Assembly (NCBI RefSeq): GCF_004798865.1
Contig: NW_025335641.1
Coordinates: forward strand, 3,183,565-3,247,564
From: Varanus komodoensis
Lineage: Eukaryota; Chordata; Lepidosauria; Squamata; Varanidae
Reading direction: 5' to 3'
Length of the DNA stretch: 64,000 nucleotides
The position numbers and the translations under genes were made by a program. The notes beneath the pieces are model-generated. The model was not told where the DNA came from, made no database searches, and was given only the letters and a program-made list of their open reading frames with translations. Below, in pieces: positions 11,322-22,644 of the stretch; the first letter of the stretch is position 1; the number at the start of each line of letters is the position of its first letter.

Positions 11322-11425
11322 GCAATAGATGATGTACTTCATATGCAGATAGCCCCAGGTTCAATCCCTGACATCTCAAGTTAAAAAGGGTATAGCTAAG
11401 GACATCCCAGATTAGAAGGTGCACT
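11322..11425 (+). mobile_element. tRNA-derived SINE fragment
   Basis: The text 'gatgtacttcatatgcagat' then 'ccccaggttcaatccctgac' fits the common reptile SINE whose head reads 'gcatctgctttgcatgcaga'. A clear Pol III B-box GGTTCAATCC lies at 11358-11367. The 3' half is lost or worn. Confidence 0.65.
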
Positions 11426-11514
11426 AAATTATGCTTGTGGTAGAGAAAGGGTAGGCCTTTTTCTGGACTTTCTTTAAAACTAGAACACTGGATCTCCAGA
11501 GTTTCACAATGAAG

Positions 11515-11865
11515 CTGATTCAGGAGAGATAAGAGGAAATACATCTTCACACAGCACATTGCTAAACTATGGAATGCTACCACAAGATATAGCAATGGCC
11601 ACAAATCTGGATGGCTTTAAAAAGAATTAGATGCATTCACGAAGGAGAAGGCTATGCATGACAACTAGTCCTATATGCTGCCTCCAGTGTCAGAGGCAGT
11701 AAGCCAGTGCGCATCAGTCACTGGGAACGCAACCAGAAGGATGCTCCGGCACTCATGTCCTGCCTGTGGTTTTCCCTGAGTAGCTGGTCAGCCACTGTGT
11801 GAACAGAATGCTGGGACAGATGGACCCTTGGTCTGGTTCAGCAGGTGGATCTTAAGTTCTTCAAG
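11515..11865 (+). mobile_element. CR1 LINE 3' fragment
   Basis: Diagnostic CR1 phrases in order: 'cttcacacagcacattgcta', 'ctatggaatgctaccacaag', 'tctggatggctttaaaaaga', 'gaaggagaaggctatgcatg', 'tcctgcctgtggttttccct', 'cagccactgtgtgaacagaa', 'ggacccttggtctggttcag', ending near 'taagttcttc'. Non-coding 3' part only. Confidence 0.8.
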
Positions 11866-11869
11866 GGCA

Positions 11870-13200
11870 GGCTATGAGAAAGGCCTGTGCTGAGATTCAG
11901 ACAGTCAGAATAAACAAGAGTGGGCTAGTGTGAAACAGCTTCCTCTGTTTTGCATCATGTCTGTTTCCCTTCAGCACAAGAATGAAGAATAGAGCCACTG
12001 CCATGCATGATGCTCTGAACTAACTGTGAAGATACACACATATGTGTGGACCACCGCAGAGAGCTCTATGCACACTTCAGTAGTTACTGTTTTCTCAGCT
12101 ACACCAGTGTCATGGATTCGGGAGACAACTACCTAGCAACCAGAATATCAAGAAAGAACAGTTTATATATTAAAGTGTGTGCAGTTAGCTTTAGTATGTC
12201 TTAAGAAAGATTAGCATTTGCACACCAATGCTAGGGTTGTTTTTCCCTTTAACACACATCAGTCCTGCCTATGAATCCCAGTGTACAGTTCAAATATATT
12301 GAATATCAGCATTCAAATTGTGTGGATACAGCCTGTGGGGTAAGTTATTTTTAAAAGCAACAGCTGAGTGCTCGCACAAGCATGCACGTGTACACACGCA
12401 CACACACGCGCGCACACGCACACGCACGCACGTGCACAGAGAGAAAGGGAGGGAGGGAGAGAGGGAGGGGGCTCTAATGGAGACCAAGTGGTATGCATTA
12501 AAGGCCAAAGGTCTTATTCTACAGTCAACAGTCAGCTTTAACCAAGGTATAACATTGCTCATTACATGGAAGAAAGGGCTCAACAGAAATATTTTGGAGA
12601 GTGGGCTTTTTTGCTGGGTGTGGAGCCTAGTTCCATTATCGCAGAAATTCCATCAGAAAACATGGTGTTGTTTTTTTAGCAGAAATTCTTCTGCATTTCC
12701 CTAGTTTGTCAAATGTCATTTTTTCCTGATAGAGACAAGCTTTAAACATTACCAGCTACTCTATCAAATTACACGAACAAATATATCAACTCAACATAGT
12801 GTTCTCTTATATAATGAAAAATTGATTTCAAGTGAAGAATTGCATGCAGAGCTAGGGCAGTAAATTGCTTCCTTAGTTGCTTTTTGCATTGCCTGTGAAC
12901 AAAACTGAATGTCACTTGTTCATGTTTTCAGGCATGGTCCCACTGACCCTATGCAAAGGAGGGTGCTGTCTTAATAGTACACCAGTCTGCCACATAGCTT
13001 GCAGACTAGATGCAGCCTTCCCTCATTCCTTGTGGCTTTCTGTCTTCCTAGTACTTCAGGAAGGATTTGGATCTATTATTTCTGGATTCTGTATGGTGCA
13101 ATGCATGGGATCTCGACTTAAATTCCATTTCCTCCTCCTGAATTTGAATTGATGCATAAATGTGGTACATGCACTCCCATACCTCAAATCTGGTAACAAC
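11870..13200. other. Unassigned stretch with (CA)n/(GGGA)n
   Basis: A compound microsatellite (CA/CG alternating, then GGGA) lies at 12382-12470. Frames over it on both strands (for example 12290-12583) are artefacts of the repeat. Nothing else recognised. Confidence 0.4.
12382..12470. repeat. Compound CA/CG and GGGA microsatellite
   Basis: Alternating purine-pyrimidine run (ACACACGCGCGCACACG type), followed by a purine-only GGGAGGGAGGGAG block. The first half could adopt Z-DNA; that is inference. Confidence 0.9.
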
Positions 13201-13204
13201 AGAA

Positions 13205-13325
13205 GACCTGCAGAAGTTCAGACAGGGCTCTTCCCTGCCATGCCTGGATGTGCTGAGGGCAAACCTGGGACCTTCTGCTCACAGTGCATGAGCTATGCCA
13301 CTCCGCTACCACCCCCTCAGTGAAC
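13205..13325 (-). mobile_element. tRNA-derived SINE fragment, inverted
   Basis: Reverse-complemented it reads as the reptile SINE head: 'gtggtagcggagtggcatag', 'gagcagaaggtcccaggttt', 'gccctcagcaca'. Same broad family as 11322. The B-box sits around 13257-13267. Confidence 0.65.
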
Positions 13326-13506
13326 CACACTGCAGAAGGTAGTCATGCCTGCAGCCATAACTTCCCAACACCCTGCTCCCTGCCCTGTACTGGTAGGTCA
13401 TGACACTTCAGTTGCCTCTGTCCCTCTTCAACCTTCAGCCAGGAAATCTATCCCAGGTCTCCAGCAATCCCTCATGCTAGTCTTTGCTCTGCATACTGAG
13501 GTGCGT

Positions 13507-13507
13507 G

Positions 13508-13538
<31 letters not shown>

Positions 13539-13583
13539 GCTCTCTCGCTCTCTCGCTCTCTCTCACACACACACACACACACA
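13507..13583. repeat. (CT)n(CA)n microsatellite
   Basis: About 57 bp of CT with a few CGCT interruptions, then about 20 bp of CA. It produces repetitive frames on both strands (13345-13641 and 13472-13669) that are not genes. Confidence 0.95.
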
Positions 13584-13589
13584 AGGATC

Positions 13590-15115
13590 CACCAAAGCTC
13601 TGAGGTATCCATCCCTCTGCATTTGTGGATTCCTCTCATGATCAGCCCTTGCTTAGGAAGAGAGACCACAAAATCCAGAGATGGGCATATTCTGGAGAAT
13701 TTGGGTCATGTATTAGTTCAAAGGTGCACAATTAGGTAAGTTAGCATTTAAATATGACCAAAACATATTTGTCCTTTCTCCCAGCTGATGAGTCCCGAAG
13801 CAAGATGTTTTGGGCAGTTTGAGTTCTCTGCTTAAAACAACTTTACCACTTTGTCCCCCAATTCCCATGCTGTGAGAAGTCCAGGATAGGCTTCAACAAG
13901 TTAGATTCTTTCAGAGGAGAAAGTGCTGGAACTGTAGCATATCCTGGTGAAACTCTGCTTATACATTTAGAGACTGAAAATGAATACATGGAAAAGAGTG
14001 AGCAGCAATCAGTACAGCCAGTGTTAGCCCCAGGGCAGCATCCTTGGCAGCAAGGCAGCTAGTGCTAAATGAAATACCTCATCAGCTCTTAGTAAGGAGA
14101 GCTAAGTAGCATGCCCACTCCAGTCCGTGCAAGAAAAGAAAAGAAAAGAAAAGAAATAAAAGAAAAGAAAAGAAAAGAAAAGGAGTCCTAGGCCCTCCCT
14201 ATTAACGTCAGCAGCAACTTTTCTTGGACAAATGAAATTGTCTATTTCTGTAGCTATATCTTATAGCGAAAGGATATATTTTTGTATTAAATAATCAAAA
14301 GCATAAACTAAAATACTGAAAAGTACATAAAGTGCATTTAAAGGATTGCAGATTTAGGAAAAATGCATATGTTCAAGTAAAGGAGCACCATCCTCAGTCC
14401 ACCCTACTCCAATTTTTCAGTACCTGCGAAAGCTCTGATGGTACGAGCAACAGAGAAAGACTATTTTGTCCAGGAATCCTTTCCAAGCTTTCAAGATGCT
14501 AACCAACTCTTAGTAGGCTGCTGTTGATAGTATTGATCTGCTAATGAGTGGGAAAAGTTCAGAGCTCCATTCACTAGATCAGGGAGAGGTAGACTCATGC
14601 CTCCCAGATGTGTGCAACTGAAGCTGACATGATATCTAGCAACTGGCCACTTGAACGAAAGGTTACAGCAGTTGCAGGCCAAAACATTTGCAGAACAGCA
14701 GGTTACTTGTCCCTGCAGTGGATACTTGATACTAATGGCAGCAATCTCCACTGAGGGAAACAGGGCAGCTTTGTGTCCTACTTTATAGAGGTCAGTTCTC
14801 TGCTTAAAGGCCCATGCAGTCCAAAAGATAATGGTAAGTAGAATAAGTTGGCCTTGAGGTTGCCCATAAACAGCTACCTGGGCAGTTGCCTAAGAGGGCT
14901 CACTGATCACTCATTAAGGAGAGATGCATCCTGTTTCTACATAAATTATAGTGCTGGTTTCTGCTCTGTGCATATACACCCTTCAGTGAAGATGTTATGT
15001 CATTCTGGATCCTTGTTTATCCTCTTTTTCAGTGATGCACGTCCGTCTCTTTGGCAATGCATAGGGACCCATCCTTGAGGGAGGGGATGGGCTCCTTCTT
15101 CAGAGTACTCCAAAT
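13590..15115. other. Unassigned stretch with (AAAAG)n
   Basis: (AAAAG)n with one AAATA interruption occupies about 14130-14182. The remaining sequence is unique-looking with no exon seen. The text 14030-14125 just before the array may be a worn SINE body. Confidence 0.4.
14130..14182. repeat. (AAAAG)n microsatellite
   Basis: About ten 5-bp units, polypurine on the plus strand. It may have grown from the A-rich tail of a retroposon lying to its left. Confidence 0.9.
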
Positions 15116-15119
15116 CATT

Positions 15120-15600
15120 ATTTTAGTCTGAGCTGTCAGAGTAGTTTATGAAAAGGCACATACAACTATCCATTAAGATGCTCTTAATAATCAGCAAGGA
15201 AGGGTCTCTCTTACACTGTTGCACATCACTTCACTTTTGCACCATCTTTACTGGCTCCCTGGGCCCAATGTAAAAAGAAAGGTCCTATATGGCCTGAGTC
15301 TATTTTATGCAAGCAGGGCCATTTTGGTGGCGGACCCCAGTTTGAGGAACTTGCTCTTAATGCTGGCTTACCAGACGCCTTCATAAACAGTGTTCAGATG
15401 ACAATTAAGACAAGATTATTTCAGAGGGCATTTTGGGATGGCACAAAAATAGTGGTATGAAAATGCCTAATGGTTTTGTTGCATTTTCTTTTGCTGCCAC
15501 TTTCTTATAGTTTGCGTTATGTTTTAATGGAGTTGTTTGTACTGCTATAAGCTGCTTTTTGAAGGGTTAATTCAAAAAAAAAGTTATACACAATATTTTA
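15120..15600 (+). mobile_element. L2-like LINE 3' end
   Basis: 'ttactggctccctgggccca' (15249) corresponds to the conserved HWLP coding segment. 'aagacaagattatttcagag' matches the 'KT..LFRR' segment near the end of the ORF. The AT-rich 3' part includes 'actgctataagctgcttttt'. Stops and shifts throughout: an old copy. Confidence 0.6.
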
Positions 15601-15604
15601 AATT

Positions 15605-17045
15605 AGCAAATAAATGGATACACAATCCCACTGCATATGGCTCAAGCACAGTATTTTCCTTGTAGCTTGTGTGTGTACATGCTTTCAGGATTGCTGAGTT
15701 CTGAATAAGTTATTTATAATGAACATTTTTTAAAAGGGAAATTAAGATGTGAACTTGCAGTTGTGAAAATAGGATAAATGACCTGGTTAAGATATTAAAA
15801 CTTTGGATAACTACATTTCCAATTGGGGGGGAAAAAGCGGGGTTAGAATTTGATGTTTTTGAAATGGGATAGCTTTTGCTAATCGTGAACACTTACAGCA
15901 GGGTTCCCGCTTTATGAATGTGTATGAACTCAACACCTGCTAAAATGCTAGAATCTGCAAATGAAAGTACACGTCCATCATTATTAGATTAGTATTTGAA
16001 ATAGTTAAAGCAGCAGTTCAGAGTGCCATCTTTTGGAGGAGTTCCATTACAATCAATGATGTTACTTTGAGGTAAGAGGGCTATACATTCTCTGCTTTCA
16101 TTACTCTTTTTTTTTTCTTTTTTGGCAACAAAGGGCTGCTTAAATATATCCTGAAACACTTTTAAATTGATAACCGCAAAATGAATGGACATCGGCCAGA
16201 TTGATGTAATTCATTCTGCTTTGAATGGAATAAAATAGTCGAAATCTGGTTCTGTAAAGTGATAGCATGCTGTTAGGACATATTGAAAAGATAAAGCCAT
16301 TCTTTCTAATGAACTCTTTTAAGTGAAATTGATCTCGAGGACAAAAATATTCAAGTTGCTGGCTGACCTTTCCGTCCTATAGACGAGGATGTGCATAATG
16401 TATTATTCTGCTGGGTATGCATTTCTTATTACAAAGTAATAGAGGCCTCAGTGCTTTACATGTGACCATTAGAAAGATAAGAACATAACCCAGCCTTCAT
16501 AATGTAATTGAGTGCTTCAAAAATATCTCTAATGATTAATATACCAGACATTATGCAATGCTCCTACAAGGTAATTTTGGCTTGACACGGAATAATGAAT
16601 GTTATAGAACTTCAGTAGCTTAAGAGACAGTCGGCCCCTGGGCTGCGATAGCCAGCCATGAGCCAATCACAATACCCAGTGTGGGTGTAAAGAGCTACCT
16701 CATTAATAGCAGCAAGACACCCGTTTCAGTTGATGTCACTCCCCCCAAATAAAACCCTCTGCTCATCTCAAATAAATATTGAGGCATCAGCCAAGATTCA
16801 GAAGTCTGGGCTTTGAGTTGGACTCACTAAGGGCACGAGTGGCAAGATTGGCATAGATTGGGCTATTTGTGGGATGCTCATAGCCCTCAGGAGCTGCTTT
16901 TCAAGGTTCTTTCAGTGAATCGGTTTTGCTTGTCCTACCCAGGATCAAATATATCACCCTACACACATATATGTGCACACAACATTTTACAGGGGGTTTT
17001 ACTTATAATTCTGGCCTGAATTGTATATTGTGCTCAGTGCTGTGC
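15605..17045. other. Unique AT-rich stretch, possible conserved noncoding DNA
   Basis: No recognised repeat for about 1.4 kb, the longest such clean stretch on the left half. Homeodomain-type core words (for example 'taatgattaat' near 16533) occur. Whether it is conserved cannot be judged from one sequence. Confidence 0.3.
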
Positions 17046-17047
17046 AA

Positions 17048-17480
17048 GAGGTCTCTTTATTACATTTGTAAACCACCAACAACCCAAGTTTCCTGGGTGG
17101 TGTATAACACGCATAAAATAAACATAACAATATAAAATAAGAACAATGACACAATGATTAATAGAGGACATAATAAAACCAAGATAAAATCAGTAGTAGA
17201 GAGTAAAAATACCATGGCACATCAAAGCAAAGCAAAGCCAGCAGCAAGAAGAACTTTTAAAATCCCTGGGAGAATAAACAGGACTTAGGTTTTGAAAACC
17301 GTGGGAGGGCATTGTACAGACAGGGTGCTACCACCGAAAAGACCCTCTCCCCAACCACCCACCGTCCTTCATTTGGCAGGAACACCTGGAGAAGGGCCTC
17401 AAATGATGACATTAGCATCTGGATAAGTAACTATGGGGGATGCGTTGTGCAAATGTTCGAATTGAGGAGGTCTGATTAGT
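17048..17480 (-). mobile_element. L2-like LINE 3' end, inverted
   Basis: At the left, 'ttacatttgtaaaccaccaa' and 'tttcctgggtggtgtataac' are the reversed 3' end motif 'ccacccaggaaacttgggt'. Further right, 'agggtgctaccaccgaaaag' and 'accctctcccc' match the reversed end of the ORF ('ggccctctc...ggtggcacc'), then 'ggcaggaacacctggagaag', 'ggcctcaaatgatgac'. No frame open. Confidence 0.7.
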
Positions 17481-17514
17481 TTTCTTTAATGGGTGGCTGA
17501 AAGTTAGGCCTGCT

Positions 17515-17875
17515 TAGAAAAAAATATCATTGCCAACAGCTGGATATTTGCTGGGATATTTCCTCTGATACACGACTGCCTGGACCTGAAGGTCACCATC
17601 AGGAGTCCTTCTCCAAGAGCCACTTGTAAAGGATATAAGGAAGGTGACTCCTAGGAGGAGGGCCTTGTGGCACACTGTTGGTGGAATCAGCTTCCAAAAG
17701 AGGTGTGCCTGGTGCCAACGCTCCTCACCTTCCAGCACCAGGTTAAAACATTTTCACTTTTTCAGTATTTTAATTCTTGAACATTTATATTTTATTTTAT
17801 TGTGGCACTTTGGAATAATTATTTAATAATTATTTATTATTTTTATTAGCTGCAAATCCTGTTCTTTACTGTAAT
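17515..17875 (+). mobile_element. L2-like LINE 3' end
   Basis: 'aggagggccttgtggcacac', 'tggtggaatcagcttccaaa' and 'aggtgtgcctggtgccaacg' are the plus-strand version of the ORF-end block, followed by the AT-rich 3' region. It lies head to head with the minus-strand copy on its left; their 5' truncation points are about 35 bp apart. Confidence 0.65.
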
Positions 17876-17879
17876 TGGT

Positions 17880-20800
17880 AATTTACTTTGTTTTTATTGA
17901 TCACAACTGTGAGATGCTTCTTTGCTTTTTCTTATCGTGATGCTGGGATTTGGGAACTGCTGTTCGCCTTGTCAGCAACAATAAGACTTTTAAAAGATTA
18001 AAAAGCAGGGAGAGAAGTTCCACCCTTGCCCATTTTACCTAAAGAAAGGTAAACTTCTTCCTTCTAATTTCTACCCAGTTCTCACAACTTTTTGAAGAGT
18101 CTCATTGTTTTTCACAAACACATACACACACACACTCAGAGAGAAAGTGAGCAAGCACCTGGATAACCAGCTGAGCCAGTCAGTACAAACAAACAAACAA
18201 AAACACCCTGGGTTATCATCGGGGCCCTCACTATCTCTCAGTTTAAACTCCCTTGCAAGCTTTTTATGAGGATAAAATGGGAAAGGGAACTGTGTGTGCT
18301 CCCTTGGACAGCTTGGAAAACAGCTTACTCTGGAAGGCTGCCAGAACTATCAGGAAAATCAGATCAGATCAATAGAACCCAAAAGATTAAAAGCTAGTAT
18401 CGGAGAATTTGTAAGAACCCTCATCCTATTTCAGCACATTCATTATCTGGATCTCAGAAGCATGGCATGCGTACGCATATATAAGTCTCAGAGGTACTGT
18501 TGTCTTACTTCACTCGTTCTCTCTTAAGGAAACATAGTGTATTAACAAACTACTCCACTTTTATGGGGAGGTCTCCCACCCCATTTGAATACTATACAGA
18601 TATCATGAGCTGGAAATGGCTGTTTCCTTGCTCCCCCTGAATATATTTTGGACTTTTTCCTAGGCACTTCTTCCCAAAATCATACCAGATGGTAACCCTA
18701 TCTGCATCCCAAAAGTACTATCTTCATGATAAATAAGGGTCTGATGCCCACTTACGTATTTCAAGTCTACATCTGGAATGAACTATCAGTGTTGAGAACT
18801 CGTGAATTTATCATCAAAATCAGTTTCAGAGATGCCCTTAACAGTTTGTGGTTTTGTCCCAGCTCTGGGAGAGCCATTTATTTGAAGAGACATTTTATAA
18901 TCCCAAGGAAAACATAATAAATCTTTTGGGGTACAATAATATTCAGGGTTGTTGGGTTTTTGTTGCTTTCTTTCTTTAATCTAGCTCAATATTCCTAAGA
19001 CAATTCAATATTAGTACATTTGGTTATTTTCCCTGATTTCTTCTATTTTCTTTTAGTATTATTTTTGCTCAGTAGATTGACTTCCTTTACTGCTTTCATC
19101 TCCTGTTTAAATAATACCCAATGATGTGAATTGAGATAAGGATTGGCATGCAAAAAATGCAAGTGTATTTAGTTAGCAGCAGCAAGAATGAAAGGTATAA
19201 GGGAACGGAGATTTTACTCTCCAGGCAGCACCCGTTTGAAGGCCTAAAAGTTTTGGGGATTTCAGAACAAGGTCACTTTTGCATGTTTCTGATACAGATA
19301 TTGATTGCTGACTTCTCATCTGACCTTCTATTGCACCTGCCATTTGCCGTGATAGCTCAGTTAGCTTGTTTGCAGATTCAGAAATGAAATAAAAAGATGG
19401 AACAGGGAAGGTTTAGGATTTCACCAAACCTGCAATATGTTTAAAGTTTTTGAAGACACACTGAATATGTGCTATAAATCCAGCTAAGGTATACCATAAA
19501 GACAGCTAATGCCACAGAACTGAGTCCTAAACGTTCTGACCCATAAACAAGTTCTAATTTCAGTGAGACTAACAAATAAACATGTGGAAGTTTTCCCCAA
19601 GTTACACAAAAATCAAAAGAAGTCATATGAAAAATTCTAATTCTATATTATGACCAAATATGGATTTAGTAATAATAAAGTAACACAATAATAATAGGCT
19701 GTATCAAGATATTGTCATGGTATTTTTAGAAATACGGATTTTGGAATGATCACAATGCAATCTTATGCATATCTACTGGGAAGCAGATTCCATAGAGCTC
19801 AATATATTGTCTTCAGGTTTAATATTGCAAAGTTATTCTTTGGTTTTATTAATTAAGATCCAGATTCATTCATACTTGGAGCAGACCTATGGAAACCTAC
19901 ACTCCATTGACTGCAATGAGTCTACTCTAATTCTGACTATGTTAAGAGCCAGTGTATGATTCATATTAGTGAAGGGTTTATGAAATGCTTAAACAAATAG
20001 CTTACAAATAGATGAGGCATGCTAAATATGTTAGATTAACTGAACATCAGAGATCATTGTTACATTTTGAAAAGCAAATTGCTCTCAGAGGAAGCTATCT
20101 TGGGGTATTTTCCTAGATACATTTAGTAGAAGGGTGCTAGAACGTAGTTTTATGTTCTCATTTTTGAGCTATATGCTACAGAAGACATGGAATTACATGA
20201 AGATCTAGTTGTTAATATCAGTCAGGATGATGAAGGGAATCTTACTGTACTGCCCTACTACCAATTCAAAATACAGGAAAATAGCAAATGGGAACAATTT
20301 ATTTACTCCTTGGTTGGATCCTGTACCAAACTAACTCATTCCACTAAGTCATTTGTGTGCTGCAATTATTTCCCTGTTTCCATCCATCATTTATTACCTT
20401 GTTAAATTGCACTAGACTACCAGTTACACTATTAACTCTGTTGAGGCGATGAATGCAAGTTGATAAAAGAGTGAATAACTTTGGTTTGAAAGGGAGCGAG
20501 GAAGACACTTCTGAAATAACTGAGAACTAAAAGGTGAAGCAAAACATTATTTCAAGAAGTTTTCAGTTTAACCATGGTCAAGGGTAAGAGACATCAAAAG
20601 CCAAAAAAAGGGGAAGGTTGGATGAGAGAATTCAGTGGGATAATGAGCTAATGCAATTTAAATTATGTTCAGATATTGTAAAGAGAAGAAAGAAAGGAGT
20701 TGAGTAATGGATGGCTTTACTTAATACATGGGCCTTAAGATTCAGTTCAAGGACAAGAAATAGGGGAAACCGTTTTTGTACTTCAGTATATAGTGTAAAA

Positions 20801-21130
20801 CTGGCAAAGAGGAATCATGAGAATGGTGTGCTAAAAAGGAAAAAAAACAAAATATATCAGGCACTAATGTAGCAAGAAAAGAACATAAATGACAAGGGGG
20901 AGTTTAGAATGGGCAGGAGAGGAGGTGACTGCAGAAAGCTTTAAAAACGAGGACAAACCATTTATGCTAGATGTAAAACAAGAAGGATAGTGAATACATA
21001 GAAGAGTGATGTGGTCAAAAGTGAGTATTAATTTATGTGTATGACTAGATAATTGGTATTTTTCTTGTTTGTAGCTCTCTAGAAAGGATTAGGAACCGGG
21101 ATTCATCATTGATGTGTCTTTAAATCTAAG
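17880..21130. other. Unassigned 3.2-kb stretch
   Basis: Short CA run near 18120-18136 and AAAC run near 18187-18201. The part 19756-19955 contains 'gcaatcttatgcatatctac' and 'tccattgactgcaatgagtc', words of a common reptile repeat family (see 34850). No exon or complete element recognised; the frame at 20187-20405 has no known domain. Confidence 0.35.
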
Positions 21131-21133
21131 CTA

Positions 21134-21750
21134 ATTTATTATTATTATTAATAAATCTTTTTGCACCACTTTATGGATCAAACATCATTATCAAGGCAGT
21201 TCATAATAAAAGGCATCATAAAATGTATTAAATATAAAATTCACACATTAAAATAATAACCACATAAAACAGCTCATTCCAGAACTAAATAGCAGCAATG
21301 GTTAAACTCACAAGTTATCAGCATTATGACATTATGAATACTCGAAAAGTAGATGTAAACAGTGGGTCTTTAAAGTCTACTGAAAAACAATCAATGAGGA
21401 AAAACTTTCTAGAATGATGGAGAACCCCTTTTGATTGCAAAGCCCTTATCTATCAAACAATCTAATCTCATGGATCTTACTGGCAGGCTTGTTAGCAAGG
21501 CTTCCATGGGGGATCTTACTGGTCAGCAGACTTCACATGTAACCATGTCCAAAGCCTTGTAGGGTTGTAAAAGCAATAAGCGGAAGTTTGAATTAGGTCC
21601 AAATGTGAACTGCCAACCAGCAGCTAGTATATGATTTGAGTTTTTGCCCCTGCAACACTTCCAAACACTCATCAAAGGAAGCCCCAGGCAGAGGAAGTAA
21701 GAGAAATCCAATCTGGGTGTAACTACAGTATGGATGTTGCAGTCTCCCAC
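21134..21750 (-). mobile_element. Old L2-like LINE, inverted
   Basis: Starts with a TTATTATTATTA tail, then 'aaggcagttcataataaaag' (reversed 3' end), 'acagtgggtctttaaagtct', 'ttctagaatgatggagaacc', and later 'aagccttgtagggttgtaaa' plus 'ttgaattaggtccaaatgtg', 'aactgccaaccagcagctag', the reversed coding block (K-ALNLGP / W-LPV region). Heavily decayed, no frame. Confidence 0.55.
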
Positions 21751-22065
21751 GCATCAGTTCTGTCATCTCTCAAGAAGTTGAACTGTTTGTATCAGGGGCT
21801 GGGGAATTGGGCGCAGAGTAGGGAGATTCTGAACACAGTATGACCAACATTCAACAGACCATTAATTCAAACAGATAAGCAGAAACTGTGGGACTTCTCA
21901 AAAAGAAACTTAGGCAAAACTCCACTGGCTGGAGTACAGCATTGAGTTTGGTGTCACTGACTATATTAGACTGTGTGGTCCTAGGTACACCTAACTCTTC
22001 TGTAGTATAACCAGAGCTGTTAATCTCAAACATCTATCTCTGGAATTGTGTCATGGAACTCACGT

Positions 22066-22640
22066 ATTTTTCGCTCTATAAGACGCACCTGTCCATAAGA
22101 CGCACCTAGTTTTTAGAGGAGGGATCCATGGAAAGCTTCCTGATAATCACAGGCATATTCCCCATCACTTCCCCATGGGCTTCATTAAAAGACGGGTTGC
22201 CATTTGAAAACACACACCGACCTGTGATTAACAGCTCGCACCTGCGCCGGAGGAGGGGAGCGGAGCAGGGCGCACCGAGTGCGTGCCGGCCAGCTGTAGT
22301 GCAGCCGGGCCGGCAGCGTGCTAGTGGTGGTCTTCCGGGCAGTGCGGTGGCGGCAGGTCTTCCCGGGCAGTGGGGGTGAGCAGTCCGTCTCTCCATGCGG
22401 CCGGTGGGTTAAAACCCGCGGTTCCTCCTCCTCCGCACCGCTCCCCCTGAGCGGCACAGCTCTCACCTGCACCAGAGCAGGGGGCGGAGCAGCACGTGCC
22501 GAGCGCGTGCCGGCCAGGTCGTGCCACGTGGTGCAGGCGTTCCAGGCGTCGGGCACACACACATTCGCTCTATAAGACGCACAGACATTTCCCCTTACTT
22601 TTGAGGTGGGGGGGGAGTGCATCTTATAGAGCGAAAAATA
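22066..22640. mobile_element. Non-autonomous DNA transposon with 24-bp TIRs
   Basis: Left end TATTTTTCGCTCTATAAGAC (22066-22085, continuing GCAC) and right end ...CTTATAGAGCGAAAAATA (22617-22640) are inverted repeats with one mismatch in 24, a CpG-type change. Both ends start with TA, so a TA target duplication as in Tc1/mariner-type elements is possible. The 14-mer 'ataagacgcac' recurs at 22095 and 22572 in direct orientation. The interior is CpG-rich and holds an imperfect direct repeat (see the separate entry). No transposase frame. Superfamily not certain. Confidence 0.8.
22232..22555. repeat. Two-copy GC-rich internal repeat in the transposon
   Basis: A unit starting 'agctcgcacctgcgcc' at 22233 recurs as 'agctctcacctgcacc' at 22458, offset about 225 bp. 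Both continue into 'ggagcggagcagggcg' or 'ggggcggagcagcacg' and then 'gtgcgtgccggccag' or 'cgcgtgccggccagg'. Density of CpG is far above the flanks, which argues for a fairly young insertion. Confidence 0.75.
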
Positions 22641-22644
22641 TGGT

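Noticed and set aside
12290-12704. Overlapping frames over the CA/GGGA tract
   Set aside because: Made of His-Thr, Arg-Val and similar repeats translated from the microsatellite.
22240-22560. CpG-rich block as a promoter or CpG island
   Set aside because: It lies wholly within a transposon bounded by inverted repeats, and no gene starts nearby.
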